Positions 54,643-63,813 of a DNA stretch of 64,000 nt are shown piece by piece. Numbering within the stretch: position 1 is the stretch's first letter; every line of letters begins with the position of its first letter. Under the pieces are notes generated by a model that was not told the DNA's origin, made no database searches, and saw only the letters and a program-made list of their open reading frames with translations. This DNA is from Promethearchaeia archaeon (GTDB lineage: Archaea > Asgardarchaeota > Lokiarchaeia > Sigyniarchaeales > SOKP01): the NCBI GenBank assembly GCA_029856145.1, contig JAHQWK010000016.1, positions 1 through 64,000 on the forward strand. The letters run 5' to 3'. Both the position numbers and the translations under genes were made by a program.

Positions 54643-54810
54643 ATGAGTGAAGATGAAATTGAAGATGAGAATGAAGATGATATATCATTGGATGAAGAGC
54701 GAAAGAAATTAAAAGAGATGGGTGTCAATAGTACCTGGGATATCTTAACAACTGGTGAAAAGAAAAAGAAAGAACCGGAAGAAAAAAAAGAATTTATAGG
54801 ATTCAATTAA
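54643..54810 (+). CDS. small acidic protein, unknown
   Basis: 55 residues from an ATG at 54643 (an upstream in-frame ATG at 54628 is possible). The first half is very acidic (SEDEIEDENEDDISLDEER), the second contains a GVNSTWDIL segment and a KKKKEPEEKKE tail. The strong charge pattern and GGTG-like ribosome binding site (TTGGTGTATTTT) support coding. Function unknown. Confidence 0.5.
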   Translation: MSEDEIEDENEDDISLDEERKKLKEMGVNSTWDILTTGEKKKKEPEEKKEFIGFN

Positions 54811-54935
54811 TTTCTTTGATTCTTGTAATCTCTATTTATTCTAAATATAATAATAAACTCATATATGCAAAAAATTTAATTGCTAACCAATATAATAATC
54901 TAACAATTTAACATGAAATTTAAATTGATGGATAA

Positions 54936-56561
54936 TTGTCTACTCCTGTTTCAATTCACGATGGACCATTTACCACTAATACATTAGTATCAAAAATTTT
55001 TCTTGTTTTTTATAGTATTATCATCTGGTGCTCAATATTACCATTGCTTTTGGAATTATATTTTTTTTGGAAAATAATTGAATTTAATATATCCTTATTC
55101 ATTTGTTTATTACCAATTCAAATTTATTTTGGGTATCTAATTTTAGTTTTCACTTCCATTTTAATAGCAAAACTTTTTTTGATCACAATCAACCTCATTC
55201 ATAAACCTAAGGAAGGAGTCTTTAAGAGAATTAACCAGGACCCTGATTACTATTTTTGGAGCCTAAGAGCAGTTATTAAAAAGTGGCCAATATGGGTTTC
55301 TAAATTCATTCCTTTACCGTTTACTGATAAAATAAACTCAAGATGGTTTGAAAATGATTCAGAATTTATTAAATATGGAAAAAATATTTCAATCGGTAAA
55401 GGAAGTTCAGTAAAAGCGAGTATGGTTTTTAGCGATTTTTTAATTATTAAAAAAGTCAATATTGGAGAAAATGTAATCATTGGCTCAAATTCTTTCATTG
55501 CCCCTGGAACTCAAATCGGTAAAAATGTTATTATTGGAACGATGTCTGCTACTAAATTCAGTCAAACCTTAAAATCAGATTCCATTTACGCAGGTTTTCC
55601 CATTGAACGATTAAAAAACCAAGATTATTCCACATATGATTCCATTGAAAAATTAAGAGAAACCTTAACGAGCACAATTAATTTTAAAGATGATAGTTGC
55701 GATGATGTTAAATTAAATCTAAATCGTCTACAAGGAGAGAAATTTATGAAGAATCTAAAGTATGATTTGCTAATCTTTGGTTTAATCTATTTTTTATCTA
55801 ATGCAATACCCATTTTAGGAATAATCTATTTTGGATCAGAATTATTCATTCCATTTTTTCTCCAAAATCCCAATTTATTTTCTATTTTTACAAACGTACT
55901 CTCACTCACAGTTTTTCTTTTAACTCCTTTAATTCTTATCATCTTTTATATAATAAACTTATTAGGAGTAATCTTCTTTGGAAAATTATTTTATAGAATC
56001 ATGCTGTATATAAAACCTAGTGAAGAAGGAATTTTAGATTGGCAGAATAAAGATAAGGACTTTATATATTACTTCAGACGCTCTTTTCTAATAAGATATG
56101 TCAAATGGAAAGTACAAAAAAGTCCCTTTCCATGGTTAATAAAATTCGCTTATAATAATATTGGGAATTGCCAAATTGGTAGAAATACGGTGATCGAAGA
56201 TTCCTTTTTAGCAAAAGAATTTTTAGAAGTGGGAAACAATGTATATTTAGGAAAAGTATTAATAGCAACTCATTTATGGGATAAAAATTTATCTATAAAA
56301 AAGATTATTATAGGAGATAATGTAGTCATTCAAGATAATTCCTGCATTGCTCCAGGTACAGAAATTGAGGAAAATGTATCTTTATTTCCATTATCAATAA
56401 CGGTTAAATGTGAAAAACTTATAGCAAATTCATTTTACTTAAATACTCCTTTAGTAAAAATTAGCAACGAGGAATTAATCAATGCTTTTAATCTAAACTT
56501 GTATGATATAAATCCTAAAAAAATCAGTTTAAAAAGAGATGAATCCTATTATAATTACTAA
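54936..56561 (+). CDS. membrane protein with two left-handed beta-helix acyltransferase-like repeats
   Basis: 541 residues from a TTG start. It is a duplicated module: two or three membrane helices (about 15-90) then a hexapeptide-repeat beta-helix (about 150-225: IGENVIIGSNSFIAPGTQIGKNVIIG), and again helices (about 270-355) and a beta-helix (about 415-500: IIGDNVVIQDNSCIAPGTEIEENV). Such TM plus hexapeptide modules resemble the C-terminal parts of some peptide synthetases and putative O-acyltransferases of surface polymers. The substrate is unknown. The end overlaps the next, similar gene by 23 bases. Confidence 0.75.
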   Translation: MSTPVSIHDGPFTTNTLVSKIFLVFYSIIIWCSILPLLLELYFFWKIIEFNISLFICLLPIQIYFGYLILVFTSILIAKLFLITINLIHKPKEGVFKRINQDPDYYFWSLRAVIKKWPIWVSKFIPLPFTDKINSRWFENDSEFIKYGKNISIGKGSSVKASMVFSDFLIIKKVNIGENVIIGSNSFIAPGTQIGKNVIIGTMSATKFSQTLKSDSIYAGFPIERLKNQDYSTYDSIEKLRETLTSTINFKDDSCDDVKLNLNRLQGEKFMKNLKYDLLIFGLIYFLSNAIPILGIIYFGSELFIPFFLQNPNLFSIFTNVLSLTVFLLTPLILIIFYIINLLGVIFFGKLFYRIMLYIKPSEEGILDWQNKDKDFIYYFRRSFLIRYVKWKVQKSPFPWLIKFAYNNIGNCQIGRNTVIEDSFLAKEFLEVGNNVYLGKVLIATHLWDKNLSIKKIIIGDNVVIQDNSCIAPGTEIEENVSLFPLSITVKCEKLIANSFYLNTPLVKISNEELINAFNLNLYDINPKKISLKRDESYYNY

Positions 56562-57282
56562 CAATTTAGTAGAAGAAAAGAAGATTTACTGGCTCTATCC
56601 CATTTTAATTTGGTTATCATTTTTTCCTACAAGTCTAATTTATCTGTTTTTCTTTAATTTTTTCTCATTTTGGATTGATCCTATATTTATTATTTGCTTT
56701 TTACCAATTTCACTTGTTTTATATTATCTAGTTTTTATTCTCTTTCTTCTACTATTTGCTAAATTAATTTTAATCCTTCTTAATATGATTAATAAACCAA
56801 AAGAGGGGATATTTCAGAGAAATTTCCAAGATAAAAATTATCGTTTTTTTGTTATAAGAACATGTCTAAAGCGGTTTGTTCTAAAAATATATAATTATTT
56901 TCCTTTACCTTGGGCAAAAATTCTTGCGTTGAGATTATTTGGGGTAAAAATCTCTAATAACACAGGGATATTAGACAGTTTTATTGATTCCGATTTTATT
57001 GTAATCGGTGATAATGTTATACTAGGGGAAGGTTCACTTGTAATGAATTCAATGATTTTAGGGGATTATTTATTAGTAAGAAAAGTTATTTTAAACCGAG
57101 GGTGCACTATTGGCGCATTCAGTGTAATTGCTCCTGGAACTATCGTAGAAGAAGGAGCAATTCTGGGAATGGGAAGTTATACATATTTAAACCAACGACT
57201 TGAAAAGAATTATATTCATTTTGGAAGACCTGCGAAGAGATGGAAAAAAATTGAAGATAATTTTACATTTTCCAAAAAATAA
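56539..57282 (+). CDS. membrane-anchored left-handed beta-helix acyltransferase-like protein
   Basis: 247 residues with the single-module version of its neighbour: membrane helices at about 18-42 and 48-78, then LINMINKPKEGIFQRN (compare INLIHKPKEGVFKR in the upstream gene) and a hexapeptide beta-helix (about 145-215: VIGDNVILGEGSLVMNSM, IGAFSVIAPGTIVEEGAILG). Clearly a paralog by duplication; the reading frames overlap, so the pair is probably co-translated. The substrate is unknown. Confidence 0.75.
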   Translation: MNPIIITNNLVEEKKIYWLYPILIWLSFFPTSLIYLFFFNFFSFWIDPIFIICFLPISLVLYYLVFILFLLLFAKLILILLNMINKPKEGIFQRNFQDKNYRFFVIRTCLKRFVLKIYNYFPLPWAKILALRLFGVKISNNTGILDSFIDSDFIVIGDNVILGEGSLVMNSMILGDYLLVRKVILNRGCTIGAFSVIAPGTIVEEGAILGMGSYTYLNQRLEKNYIHFGRPAKRWKKIEDNFTFSKK

Positions 57283-57339
57283 TTATACTTCATAAAATTA
57301 GATTAAAATATTAATATAATAATTTCGGAAGAAAATCAA

Positions 57340-57606
57340 ATGAGGCATAGGGTATATTGTCCTACATGTGAGCAAGAGGTTGTATTACGTAGAAAAAATT
57401 TTGATCACATCTATCACGAGGTACTCTTATTCCTCGTTATCCTAACATTAGGTTTAGGTTTTATTATTTACCTTATTTTGAAATATAGTAAAAAACCAAA
57501 CACGTGCCCAAATTGCGAAACTGCATTTGATTTAGATAACCTTCCCTCCCAAAATATAAAAGTCACTAAGACTTTAGGTACAAGAAGTAACTTTATGCCT
57601 CCTTAA
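57340..57606 (+). CDS. zinc-ribbon small membrane protein
   Basis: 88 residues. An N-terminal CPTC (about 5-8) and CPNC (about 58-61) flank one membrane helix (about 27-48: VLLFLVILTLGLGFIIYLIL), so the zinc ribbon brackets the helix. I do not recognise a function. The last 14 bases overlap the end of the convergent zinc-ribbon gene. Confidence 0.6.
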   Translation: MRHRVYCPTCEQEVVLRRKNFDHIYHEVLLFLVILTLGLGFIIYLILKYSKKPNTCPNCETAFDLDNLPSQNIKVTKTLGTRSNFMPP

Positions 57607-57859
57607 CTTTCATTTGTTTATTACATCTAGGACAAGTTTTATCAATATCAGTGAGCTCCTTTTTCATGATAGTTTTTTGATATTTGCATTTTGCACTTGA
57701 ACAAACAAGTGTATATTTTGTCAACTGAATTGATGGTTTTTCATGATGTTTCTTTTGTACATTTTCACTTTTACTTTTTTTGGTTTGATCGGGCGATTCT
57801 TTATTTTTCTTTGTTTTCTTAGTGTCATCTTCTGACTTGAGCCATTTATCTAAACCCAA
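57593..57859 (-). CDS. small zinc-ribbon protein with Lys-rich linker
   Basis: 88 residues. A short amphipathic start (MGLDKWLKSEDDTKK) and a Lys-rich linker precede a C-terminal zinc ribbon with CSSAKC (about 53-58) and CPRC (about 76-79). Probably a nucleic-acid- or ribosome-associated protein; no family recognised. Overlaps the convergent upstream gene by 14 bases. Confidence 0.6.
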   Translation of the reverse strand: MGLDKWLKSEDDTKKTKKNKESPDQTKKSKSENVQKKHHEKPSIQLTKYTLVCSSAKCKYQKTIMKKELTDIDKTCPRCNKQMKVKEA

Positions 57860-57977
57860 TTGAACTCACTTTAGAAATTTCTTATTTTATAAAAACTTAA
57901 GATATGAAATTAATTAATTGCTTCTTATAAATAAAAGAAGAGAAAAAAATAAAAATTTGTTTATCAAGAATGATTTG

Positions 57978-59222
57978 TTAAAAGACTTGAACCTTACCTG
58001 CAATAAGTCTTTTTCTTAAATCAATGAAATTCTCCTTACTAAGGCTTTCAGCTGAAACTTCTTCTGCTATTTTCTTTACTGAATCAAAGTTTACATTATC
58101 AGCTGGGATCAATTCGATAGAATTAACCCAAGGGTCCGTTATGGGGCGTCCTATTTGAGATAATAATTTAACATGTGCTTCTATGATATCGCCTTGACCT
58201 CTTTTAATGATCTCTCTTGCCATCTCTGTACCTAATACATTATATAGTTTTCCTACATGGTTTATAGGATTCTTTCCACAAACAGCTTCTAAACTCATTG
58301 GTCTACAAGGAGTAATAAGTCCGTTAGATCTATTGCCACGACCTACTTCTCCGTCATCACCAGCTTCAGCAGATGTCCCAGTAATTGTCAAATACACAAT
58401 ACCCTTTTCGATCTTATCAGCAACATTTACTTGGCATGTTACATCGCGTTCTGGGATAATATCTGCGGCTAAATCTAAAACTGCTTCTTTGATTTGATTG
58501 GTGTAACTTATATATTCACTGGCATCGTTGATATATTTGCTAATCATTGCAGCGGCAACAGTAATTCCGACTTCATTTCCATTTCTCTCAACCATTATCT
58601 TAACATCTTCCCCTGAAGCATTACATTTATCTTTGAATTTATCGGAATTAATCAACCTTTCTGCTTCTAAAGTTATCTTCTCAACATCCGAATTAGGAGC
58701 ATATCCTACTCCAAAACTAGTATCATTTGCAAGTGGAACTTCTTCAGTATGATGAGATTCATCAAAAACCCCTGTTAAATCTATTGAACCAGGTCGGACA
58801 GCATAGTCAAATTGGATATCCTTGTTTAAATCGAGGTTTCTAAAAATATTGGAAAGTACTTCACGTTGGGTTTCTATACAAATAATCGGAATAGGAATAT
58901 ATTCCAGTTTATTTGTGCCATCACCGCATTCTATAAGAATTTGATTTATTGCTCGTCCAACAATCAGAAAATATTGTGGTTGGATTATTAGACCCCCACC
59001 ATACTCTGGTTTCGCAGTCCCTCCAACTAAAGCTGCCTTATCAACATTATGGTGGTATATTCGGTCAAAATTCTCAAGATAATAAAGGCACAGAGCTCTA
59101 GAGCAAGCATCAGCAACTGCGTCACAAACAGTATCAGGATGTCCGATTCCTTTCCTTTCACAGAGTTCTGGGAAGTCACTCTTTTCAATTGGTAAAAAAT
59201 GAGCCTTCGAAATTTTCAACAT
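57978..59222 (-). CDS. mat: archaeal-type S-adenosylmethionine synthetase
   Basis: 414 residues, the archaeal MAT family, which differs from bacterial MetK. Landmarks are [21 protein letters not shown] at the N-terminus (ATP/Met site), [16 protein letters not shown]-like substitutes such as [10 protein letters not shown] and [12 protein letters not shown] with [11 protein letters not shown]. It makes SAM from methionine and ATP, feeding the methyltransferases and radical SAM enzymes in this window. Full length. Confidence 0.96.
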   Translation of the reverse strand: MLKISKAHFLPIEKSDFPELCERKGIGHPDTVCDAVADACSRALCLYYLENFDRIYHHNVDKAALVGGTAKPEYGGGLIIQPQYFLIVGRAINQILIECGDGTNKLEYIPIPIICIETQREVLSNIFRNLDLNKDIQFDYAVRPGSIDLTGVFDESHHTEEVPLANDTSFGVGYAPNSDVEKITLEAERLINSDKFKDKCNASGEDVKIMVERNGNEVGITVAAAMISKYINDASEYISYTNQIKEAVLDLAADIIPERDVTCQVNVADKIEKGIVYLTITGTSAEAGDDGEVGRGNRSNGLITPCRPMSLEAVCGKNPINHVGKLYNVLGTEMAREIIKRGQGDIIEAHVKLLSQIGRPITDPWVNSIELIPADNVNFDSVKKIAEEVSAESLSKENFIDLRKRLIAGKVQVF

Positions 59223-59369
59223 TTCAATTAACCATCTTATATAAATAGTTCTTTTAAATATGTTTTTAAATTAATTATCAGTTAAATTCCTTATTAAATG
59301 AAAAATGCAATTAATACATTTCATTATAATTTTTAATTAATAACTTTTATAAATATTTCGTAATTATAA

Positions 59370-59386
59370 TATGCATAAAAAGCATA
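59370..59386 (+). promoter_or_regulatory. inverted repeat, candidate operator of HTH-CBS regulator
   Basis: TATGC and GCATA arms separated by 7 bases, with GCATAAAA also repeated directly. It lies 20 bases before the ATG of the HTH-CBS gene, where an autoregulator could bind over the promoter or start site. Seen in sequence only. Confidence 0.35.
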
Positions 59387-59405
59387 AAACTAATTCTTGG
59401 AAATA

Positions 59406-59993
59406 ATGGAAAAATTACCTGATTTGAGCAAAATCAAAGAATTACGAAAAAAGTTAAATATTAGCCAAAAAGAACTAGCAGAAGAGCTTTCAAAGATTGA
59501 AGAATTAAATGTTCCTCAATCTACAATTTCTAGAATAGAAAGGGGAACAATTGATCCTCCATATACCAAATTCAAAAGAATTTTTGAATATTTAATTAGT
59601 AAACGTAAGGAAAAAGAAGAGTCAATTAAAATTGCCGAAGATTTTATGACCCAAAATATCAAATCCATAAATTCTAGCTCTACAATAAGAGAAGCAGTTA
59701 ACTTAATGAATGAAAATGAAATCTCACAATTGCCTATAATAGAAAATAATCAGAATATTGGAAGTATAACATCAAAAAAAATACAAAAATACATCACAGA
59801 TAATCCAAAAATTATCAATATGGATGTATCGCTAATAAAAGAATTACCATTTCCAGAAATTGATAAAAATTGGAATGTGAAGGATATATCTGATTTACTT
59901 CTAAAATATCCTGCTGTTTTGGTGAGAAAAAATAATGATTATATTGGAATAATCACTGATTCAGATCTTCTTAGATTACCTAATAAAAAATAA
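59406..59993 (+). CDS. HTH transcriptional regulator with paired CBS domains
   Basis: About 195 residues. An XRE-type helix-turn-helix (about 5-65: KELRKKLNISQKELAEEL...VPQSTISRIERGTIDPP) is followed by a CBS pair (about 80-195: FMTQNIKSINSSSTIREAVNLMNENEISQLPII and GIITDSDLLRL). CBS pairs bind adenosyl nucleotides such as AMP, ATP or SAM; the gene is divergent from the SAM synthetase gene across about 180 bases, so regulation of that gene in response to SAM is a reasonable guess. A TTG 3 codons upstream is an alternative start. Confidence 0.88.
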   Translation: MEKLPDLSKIKELRKKLNISQKELAEELSKIEELNVPQSTISRIERGTIDPPYTKFKRIFEYLISKRKEKEESIKIAEDFMTQNIKSINSSSTIREAVNLMNENEISQLPIIENNQNIGSITSKKIQKYITDNPKIINMDVSLIKELPFPEIDKNWNVKDISDLLLKYPAVLVRKNNDYIGIITDSDLLRLPNKK

Positions 59994-60110
59994 GAAAATT
60001 TCGAAAATCTATCAATTTTCCAAGGTAAAAGCTATATATTTGTAAATTGATATTACTTAATACAAAAAAGAATAATTTTTTTATGCAATATTGATTTTTA
60101 AAGATTAGAT

Positions 60111-61112
60111 TTGACGATTGAAAAAATCCTTCAAAGGATTGATGGTTTATTAAAGAAGGCTAATTATGAAACATTAGCACTGGGAAATTTTGCTATTAAT
60201 AAATGTAAATTCTGTTTTGATCTTTTAGTTAAAAAGGAAGATTTGGTCTTTAGTGTTAAAATCTTTCCCAATATAGATAACTTAAACCAAAGCGTTATTC
60301 ATGATATTAAATCTTTATCCTTAATCCTTAAATCAAAGCCCTTATTAATTGGAATCAGAAATCGGTATCAAAAATTAGAAGACAATACAATTTATGTAAG
60401 AGAAGGCTTACCCTTTATAACACTTAATACATTTGAGAATATACTCAATGAACAGTACCCTCATATCTTAGCAAGAAGAGGTGGTGGAGTAGTATTTTTA
60501 GATGGTACATTAATGAAAATTTTAAGAGAGAAACATTTAATAACACGAAAAGAACTTTCAGAAATCTTAGGAGTGACCAAGCGAACTATTTCTTCATATG
60601 AAAATGAATCTATGCGACCTTCCGAGAAAATTGCTGAAAAAATATTAGAAATCTTAGAAAATAATAATCTCTTTAAGAAAATGAATCTTTTTGAATGGAC
60701 TATTAAAGATAATATAGATGAAAAAGGAGTCTTAGAAGAAAAAGAATTAAGCCAATTTGAATCGCATGTTCAAGATATAATAAAAGATATTGGGCTTTCT
60801 TCTTATTGGTATAAAAAAGGATCTATTCCTTTCAAATTATCTTTATACTCTCAATCAGATAAAATAAGGTTAGATGACTTTTATCCTCTATTTTCTGGTA
60901 TATCTGAAGAACAGGGAAAAATTAATCAAATGAGCTTTCAATGCTTGAAGTTGTTTACAGATTTATTCCATAAAAATTCACTTTTCATAATTGATAATGA
61001 TATTAAAATTCCTGAGCCGTTTAAAAATGCAAATATCCCTATAGTTAAAATTAAAAATTTAGAAAAAGTTGATGACGAGGAAGAATTCGTTGAACTCATT
61101 CAAGAATCTTGA
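60111..61112 (+). CDS. archaeal HTH transcriptional regulator (COG1395-like)
   Basis: 333 residues from a TTG start. The N-terminal 120 residues form an alpha/beta domain (LGNFAINKCKFCFDLLVKKE, LSLILKSKPLLIGIRNRYQKLEDNTIYVREGLPFITL), then an XRE-type HTH (about 143-185: LITRKELSEILGVTKRTISSYENE) and a C-terminal domain. This domain order matches the conserved archaeal regulator family of unknown targets. The 3' end overlaps the rnhB coding region, so the two are coupled. Confidence 0.85.
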   Translation: MTIEKILQRIDGLLKKANYETLALGNFAINKCKFCFDLLVKKEDLVFSVKIFPNIDNLNQSVIHDIKSLSLILKSKPLLIGIRNRYQKLEDNTIYVREGLPFITLNTFENILNEQYPHILARRGGGVVFLDGTLMKILREKHLITRKELSEILGVTKRTISSYENESMRPSEKIAEKILEILENNNLFKKMNLFEWTIKDNIDEKGVLEEKELSQFESHVQDIIKDIGLSSYWYKKGSIPFKLSLYSQSDKIRLDDFYPLFSGISEEQGKINQMSFQCLKLFTDLFHKNSLFIIDNDIKIPEPFKNANIPIVKIKNLEKVDDEEEFVELIQES

Positions 61113-61818
61113 GGATGAAATAGAACTAATATGTGGGATAGACGAGGCTGGTAGAATTTAATTCGCTTCGAATTATATGTTAAAAGGCTCTGTCTTAGGC
61201 CCTATGGTTTTATGTGGAATTTGTTTCAATAAATCAAAAATAAACTTATTATCTGAAATAGGTGTTAAAGACTCAAAAAAATTATCTCCTATAAGGAGGA
61301 ATAAATTAGCTAATCTCTTGAAAAATTACTGCCACTCATATAAAATCGTTATAATTAGTCCTCAGGAGATTGATGAGAGAGAAAGTAAAAAAATTACATT
61401 GAATCGACTTGAAGAATTAAAAATGGCAGAGATTATCAACACACTGAAACCAGATGTCATTTTTATAGATGCTGTGGATGTAAATGAAGAAAGATTTGGA
61501 CATTCTATAAAAAAATTATTGAATTATATTCCTAAAAAAATAATTTCTGAACATAAGGCTGATGACATATATCCAATAGTTTCAGCAGGTTCTATTATGG
61601 CTAAAGTTAAAAGAGATTCTCTAATTGAAGAACTTCATAAAAAATATGGAAATTTTGGTTCAGGATACCCTTCTGATATTAGAACAATTGAATTTCTTAG
61701 AAATTATGTAAAAAATAATAAGAAACCACCTAAAATCGCAAGGAAATCATGGAATACAACTAAAAGAATAATAAATGAAGAGTTATCTACAAAAAAAATA
61801 ACTGATTTTCTTAATTAA
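61072..61818 (+). CDS. rnhB: ribonuclease HII, split by a 30-nt intron
   Basis: Spliced product 238 residues from ATG 61072 (or 232 from TTG 61090). Exon 1 ends in CGIDEAGR and exon 2 starts GSVLGPMVLCG, which together restore the RNase HII catalytic motif GIDEAGRG (first catalytic Asp and Glu). Exon 2 carries the other catalytic residues (DSKK, VIFIDAVDV, SEHKADDIYPIVSAGSIMAK) and ends KKITDFLN, a likely PCNA-binding tail. The enzyme removes RNA from RNA-DNA hybrids. Unspliced mRNA meets an in-frame TAA at 61159. It starts inside the upstream regulator gene. Confidence 0.9.
61155..61184 (+). other. 30-nt BHB intron in rnhB
   Basis: Inner hairpin TAATTCG-CTT-CGAATTA, extended by two more pairs. 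3-nt bulges AGA (5') and AAA (3') flank a 4-pair central helix TGGT/GTTA (one Watson-Crick pair, three G-U). The outer exon helix pairs GAC and GAG with GTC and CTC around a one-base bulge. Cuts after the second base of each bulge rebuild AGA-GGC, Arg-Gly, exactly as the family requires. Confidence 0.85.
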
Positions 61819-62509
61819 TAACTTTTTTAACTATTAATACAATATGATTAGCAGCATATTTATAGATCTTTATACTTTCTAAGATCTTATATCCCGCTTT
61901 TTCTATTATCTCTTTCTCTTTTGCATAAGTAAGTTCAGATTTTTGAATACTGTCAATTGACTGAGACTTAATCAAAAGAATTAAAATTCCCTCATCCTTT
62001 AAATAATAATTGCAATTTTCTAACGCAATCTCAGCTTGCCGTGGCTGTGCAACATCTTGATAAATTAAATCTACATAAGTAAAAACGTATTTAGCATATT
62101 TATCTGGAAAGCGCGCATCTCCCAATATTGGAATAATATTTGTCCTATTTGAGATATTTTGGATTAATTGTCTCATACTTCTTTCAGCAAACTCTACACC
62201 ATAAATAATTCCAGAATTTATAATATCAGAAAGGTGAGAAATGGTGGTGCCTGAAGATGCTCCTAAATACAAGCATTTTAAATTTTCTGATAAAAAGCTT
62301 GTGATAGGGTTTGCTAGAATTAATGCTGCTAATTTACTTCTAAATGGATCCCATTCTCGATATTCTATACCCTTGTAAGTAATTAATTTCTCTCCAGATA
62401 TTCTTTTTCCTACATCTAAATTTTTTGTATAGAGTTTTAATCTTTCTTGAGGTCCTGAAATAAACACATTGTGAAATTTAGGATGTTTTCTAATCTCCAT
62501 TTTATACAT
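61811..62509 (-). CDS. flpA: fibrillarin-like rRNA/tRNA 2'-O-methyltransferase
   Basis: 232 residues. The SAM-binding LYLGASSGTTISHLSDII (about 85-102), GVEFAERSMRQL and the catalytic-region DLIYQDVAQPRQAEI are diagnostic of archaeal fibrillarin. It methylates ribose 2'-OH groups in box C/D RNPs with Nop5 and L7Ae. The Nop5 gene lies 20 bases upstream on the same strand, the common archaeal pair. Its 3' end overlaps rnhB by 8 bases, convergently. Confidence 0.96.
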   Translation of the reverse strand: MYKMEIRKHPKFHNVFISGPQERLKLYTKNLDVGKRISGEKLITYKGIEYREWDPFRSKLAALILANPITSFLSENLKCLYLGASSGTTISHLSDIINSGIIYGVEFAERSMRQLIQNISNRTNIIPILGDARFPDKYAKYVFTYVDLIYQDVAQPRQAEIALENCNYYLKDEGILILLIKSQSIDSIQKSELTYAKEKEIIEKAGYKILESIKIYKYAANHIVLIVKKVIN

Positions 62510-62529
62510 TTTTTAACAGTTTTATCATA

Positions 62530-63735
62530 TTATCTTTTTTTCTTTGATTTCTTTTTTATACTCTTTACTGGTGGCGCTTTTTTAGGAGGATTTGGATATT
62601 TAATTTCAATTTCTTTGATTTTTTCTTCAATTCCTTGCGATAATTTATCACCTAAGAATTCACCTCCGAAATGATCTAATTTAGCAGCAACACCAATTTT
62701 CCCTGCAACAACTCTAGCAATCTTACCTCTAGTCCATGGTTTCGCCGATCTGATTTGGTTCCATTGAAATATTAAACCATGTTTCGGTCTTTTTTCACCT
62801 GTTTTAAGAAATCGATATAAAGCCTTTTCCGCGCCTAATAATTGAATTCTCGATGCTGGCATATAAGCTAATTTTTGTAAACTACCTGCCTTCGCTATTA
62901 ATTTTGCTCCAATCAAGGAACCAATTAAAGAGTTAATATTAGGAGCGAATTTTTCTAATATTTCTTCTAAATACTTCTCTAATTGTAAGCGATAATTATC
63001 TAATGAAATAATTTGATCTGCATAATTTTGTATCATAGAGAGATCAAAATTTGCACCCATTGATTCTAAAGCGTATTGCTCCAAAGCTTTAATTTTCCTT
63101 TCTTTTAAATCTACCTTATTTTTAATATTTTCATATGTAAAATTTTCTCTAGATCCTAAATTTGTAATCAAATTTGCCAAAGTAATATTATCTTCAATAA
63201 TTTTATCAGTTAATTCAGGAAAATGTAATCCATACCATTCCCTAAGATGACTTGAAAAGAGACTTATTGATTTTTTAATCACATCTAAAACCGTAATAAT
63301 ATGAGTAATTATATTATCTAAATGCCCGCTTGCCTCACTAACTTTTCTTCTTGTTAATTTATCGCTTATATCTTTATATTGTGTAAGGATCTCTTCACTT
63401 GTTTTATTTATTCCAACTTTCTTTAAGTGGTCTTCTAGACTTAAACGAAAAGCTTTGAGTTCTAACGATTTACTTTCGAAAAAAGTTTTATATCCTAATT
63501 TTTCTGAGGTAAGTGATTCTAATTTTATATTATCAAATATAAATTCATTAAAACCAGAATTTTTCAAATCTAATAAAAAGTCCTCAAATACTTTTTGAAT
63601 AATATCACTATCTAATGCATTATAAAATTCAATAATTTTCTCATAATCATCATCAAAATCAATGAAATTTAAGATGTTCCCAGACTCATCAAATGCAAAA
63701 ATTCCAATTAAAGTATCTGCTATGTACGACTTCAT
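62530..63735 (-). CDS. nop5: Nop5/Nop56-58 family box C/D RNP scaffold protein
   Basis: 401 residues. N-terminal fibrillarin-binding domain, central coiled coil (about 130-250) and the NOP domain: APNINSLIGSLIGAKLIAKAGSLQKLAYMPAS with GAEKALYRFLKTG (about 262-305). A KAPPVKSIKKKSKKKR basic tail ends the protein. It bridges fibrillarin and L7Ae on guide RNAs. Short gap to fibrillarin downstream. Confidence 0.96.
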   Translation of the reverse strand: MKSYIADTLIGIFAFDESGNILNFIDFDDDYEKIIEFYNALDSDIIQKVFEDFLLDLKNSGFNEFIFDNIKLESLTSEKLGYKTFFESKSLELKAFRLSLEDHLKKVGINKTSEEILTQYKDISDKLTRRKVSEASGHLDNIITHIITVLDVIKKSISLFSSHLREWYGLHFPELTDKIIEDNITLANLITNLGSRENFTYENIKNKVDLKERKIKALEQYALESMGANFDLSMIQNYADQIISLDNYRLQLEKYLEEILEKFAPNINSLIGSLIGAKLIAKAGSLQKLAYMPASRIQLLGAEKALYRFLKTGEKRPKHGLIFQWNQIRSAKPWTRGKIARVVAGKIGVAAKLDHFGGEFLGDKLSQGIEEKIKEIEIKYPNPPKKAPPVKSIKKKSKKKR

Positions 63736-63813
63736 TTTGGTTGGTCAATTTATACTTATTTTTCCTTCATTAATAATTATTATAAAACTATAATCATTAT
63801 TGTCTTTTAAAAA

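Noticed and set aside
61177..61818. RNase HII starting at the ATG inside the intron
   Set aside because: It would lack the catalytic GIDEAGR segment, which is present and in frame just upstream of the 30-nt insertion.
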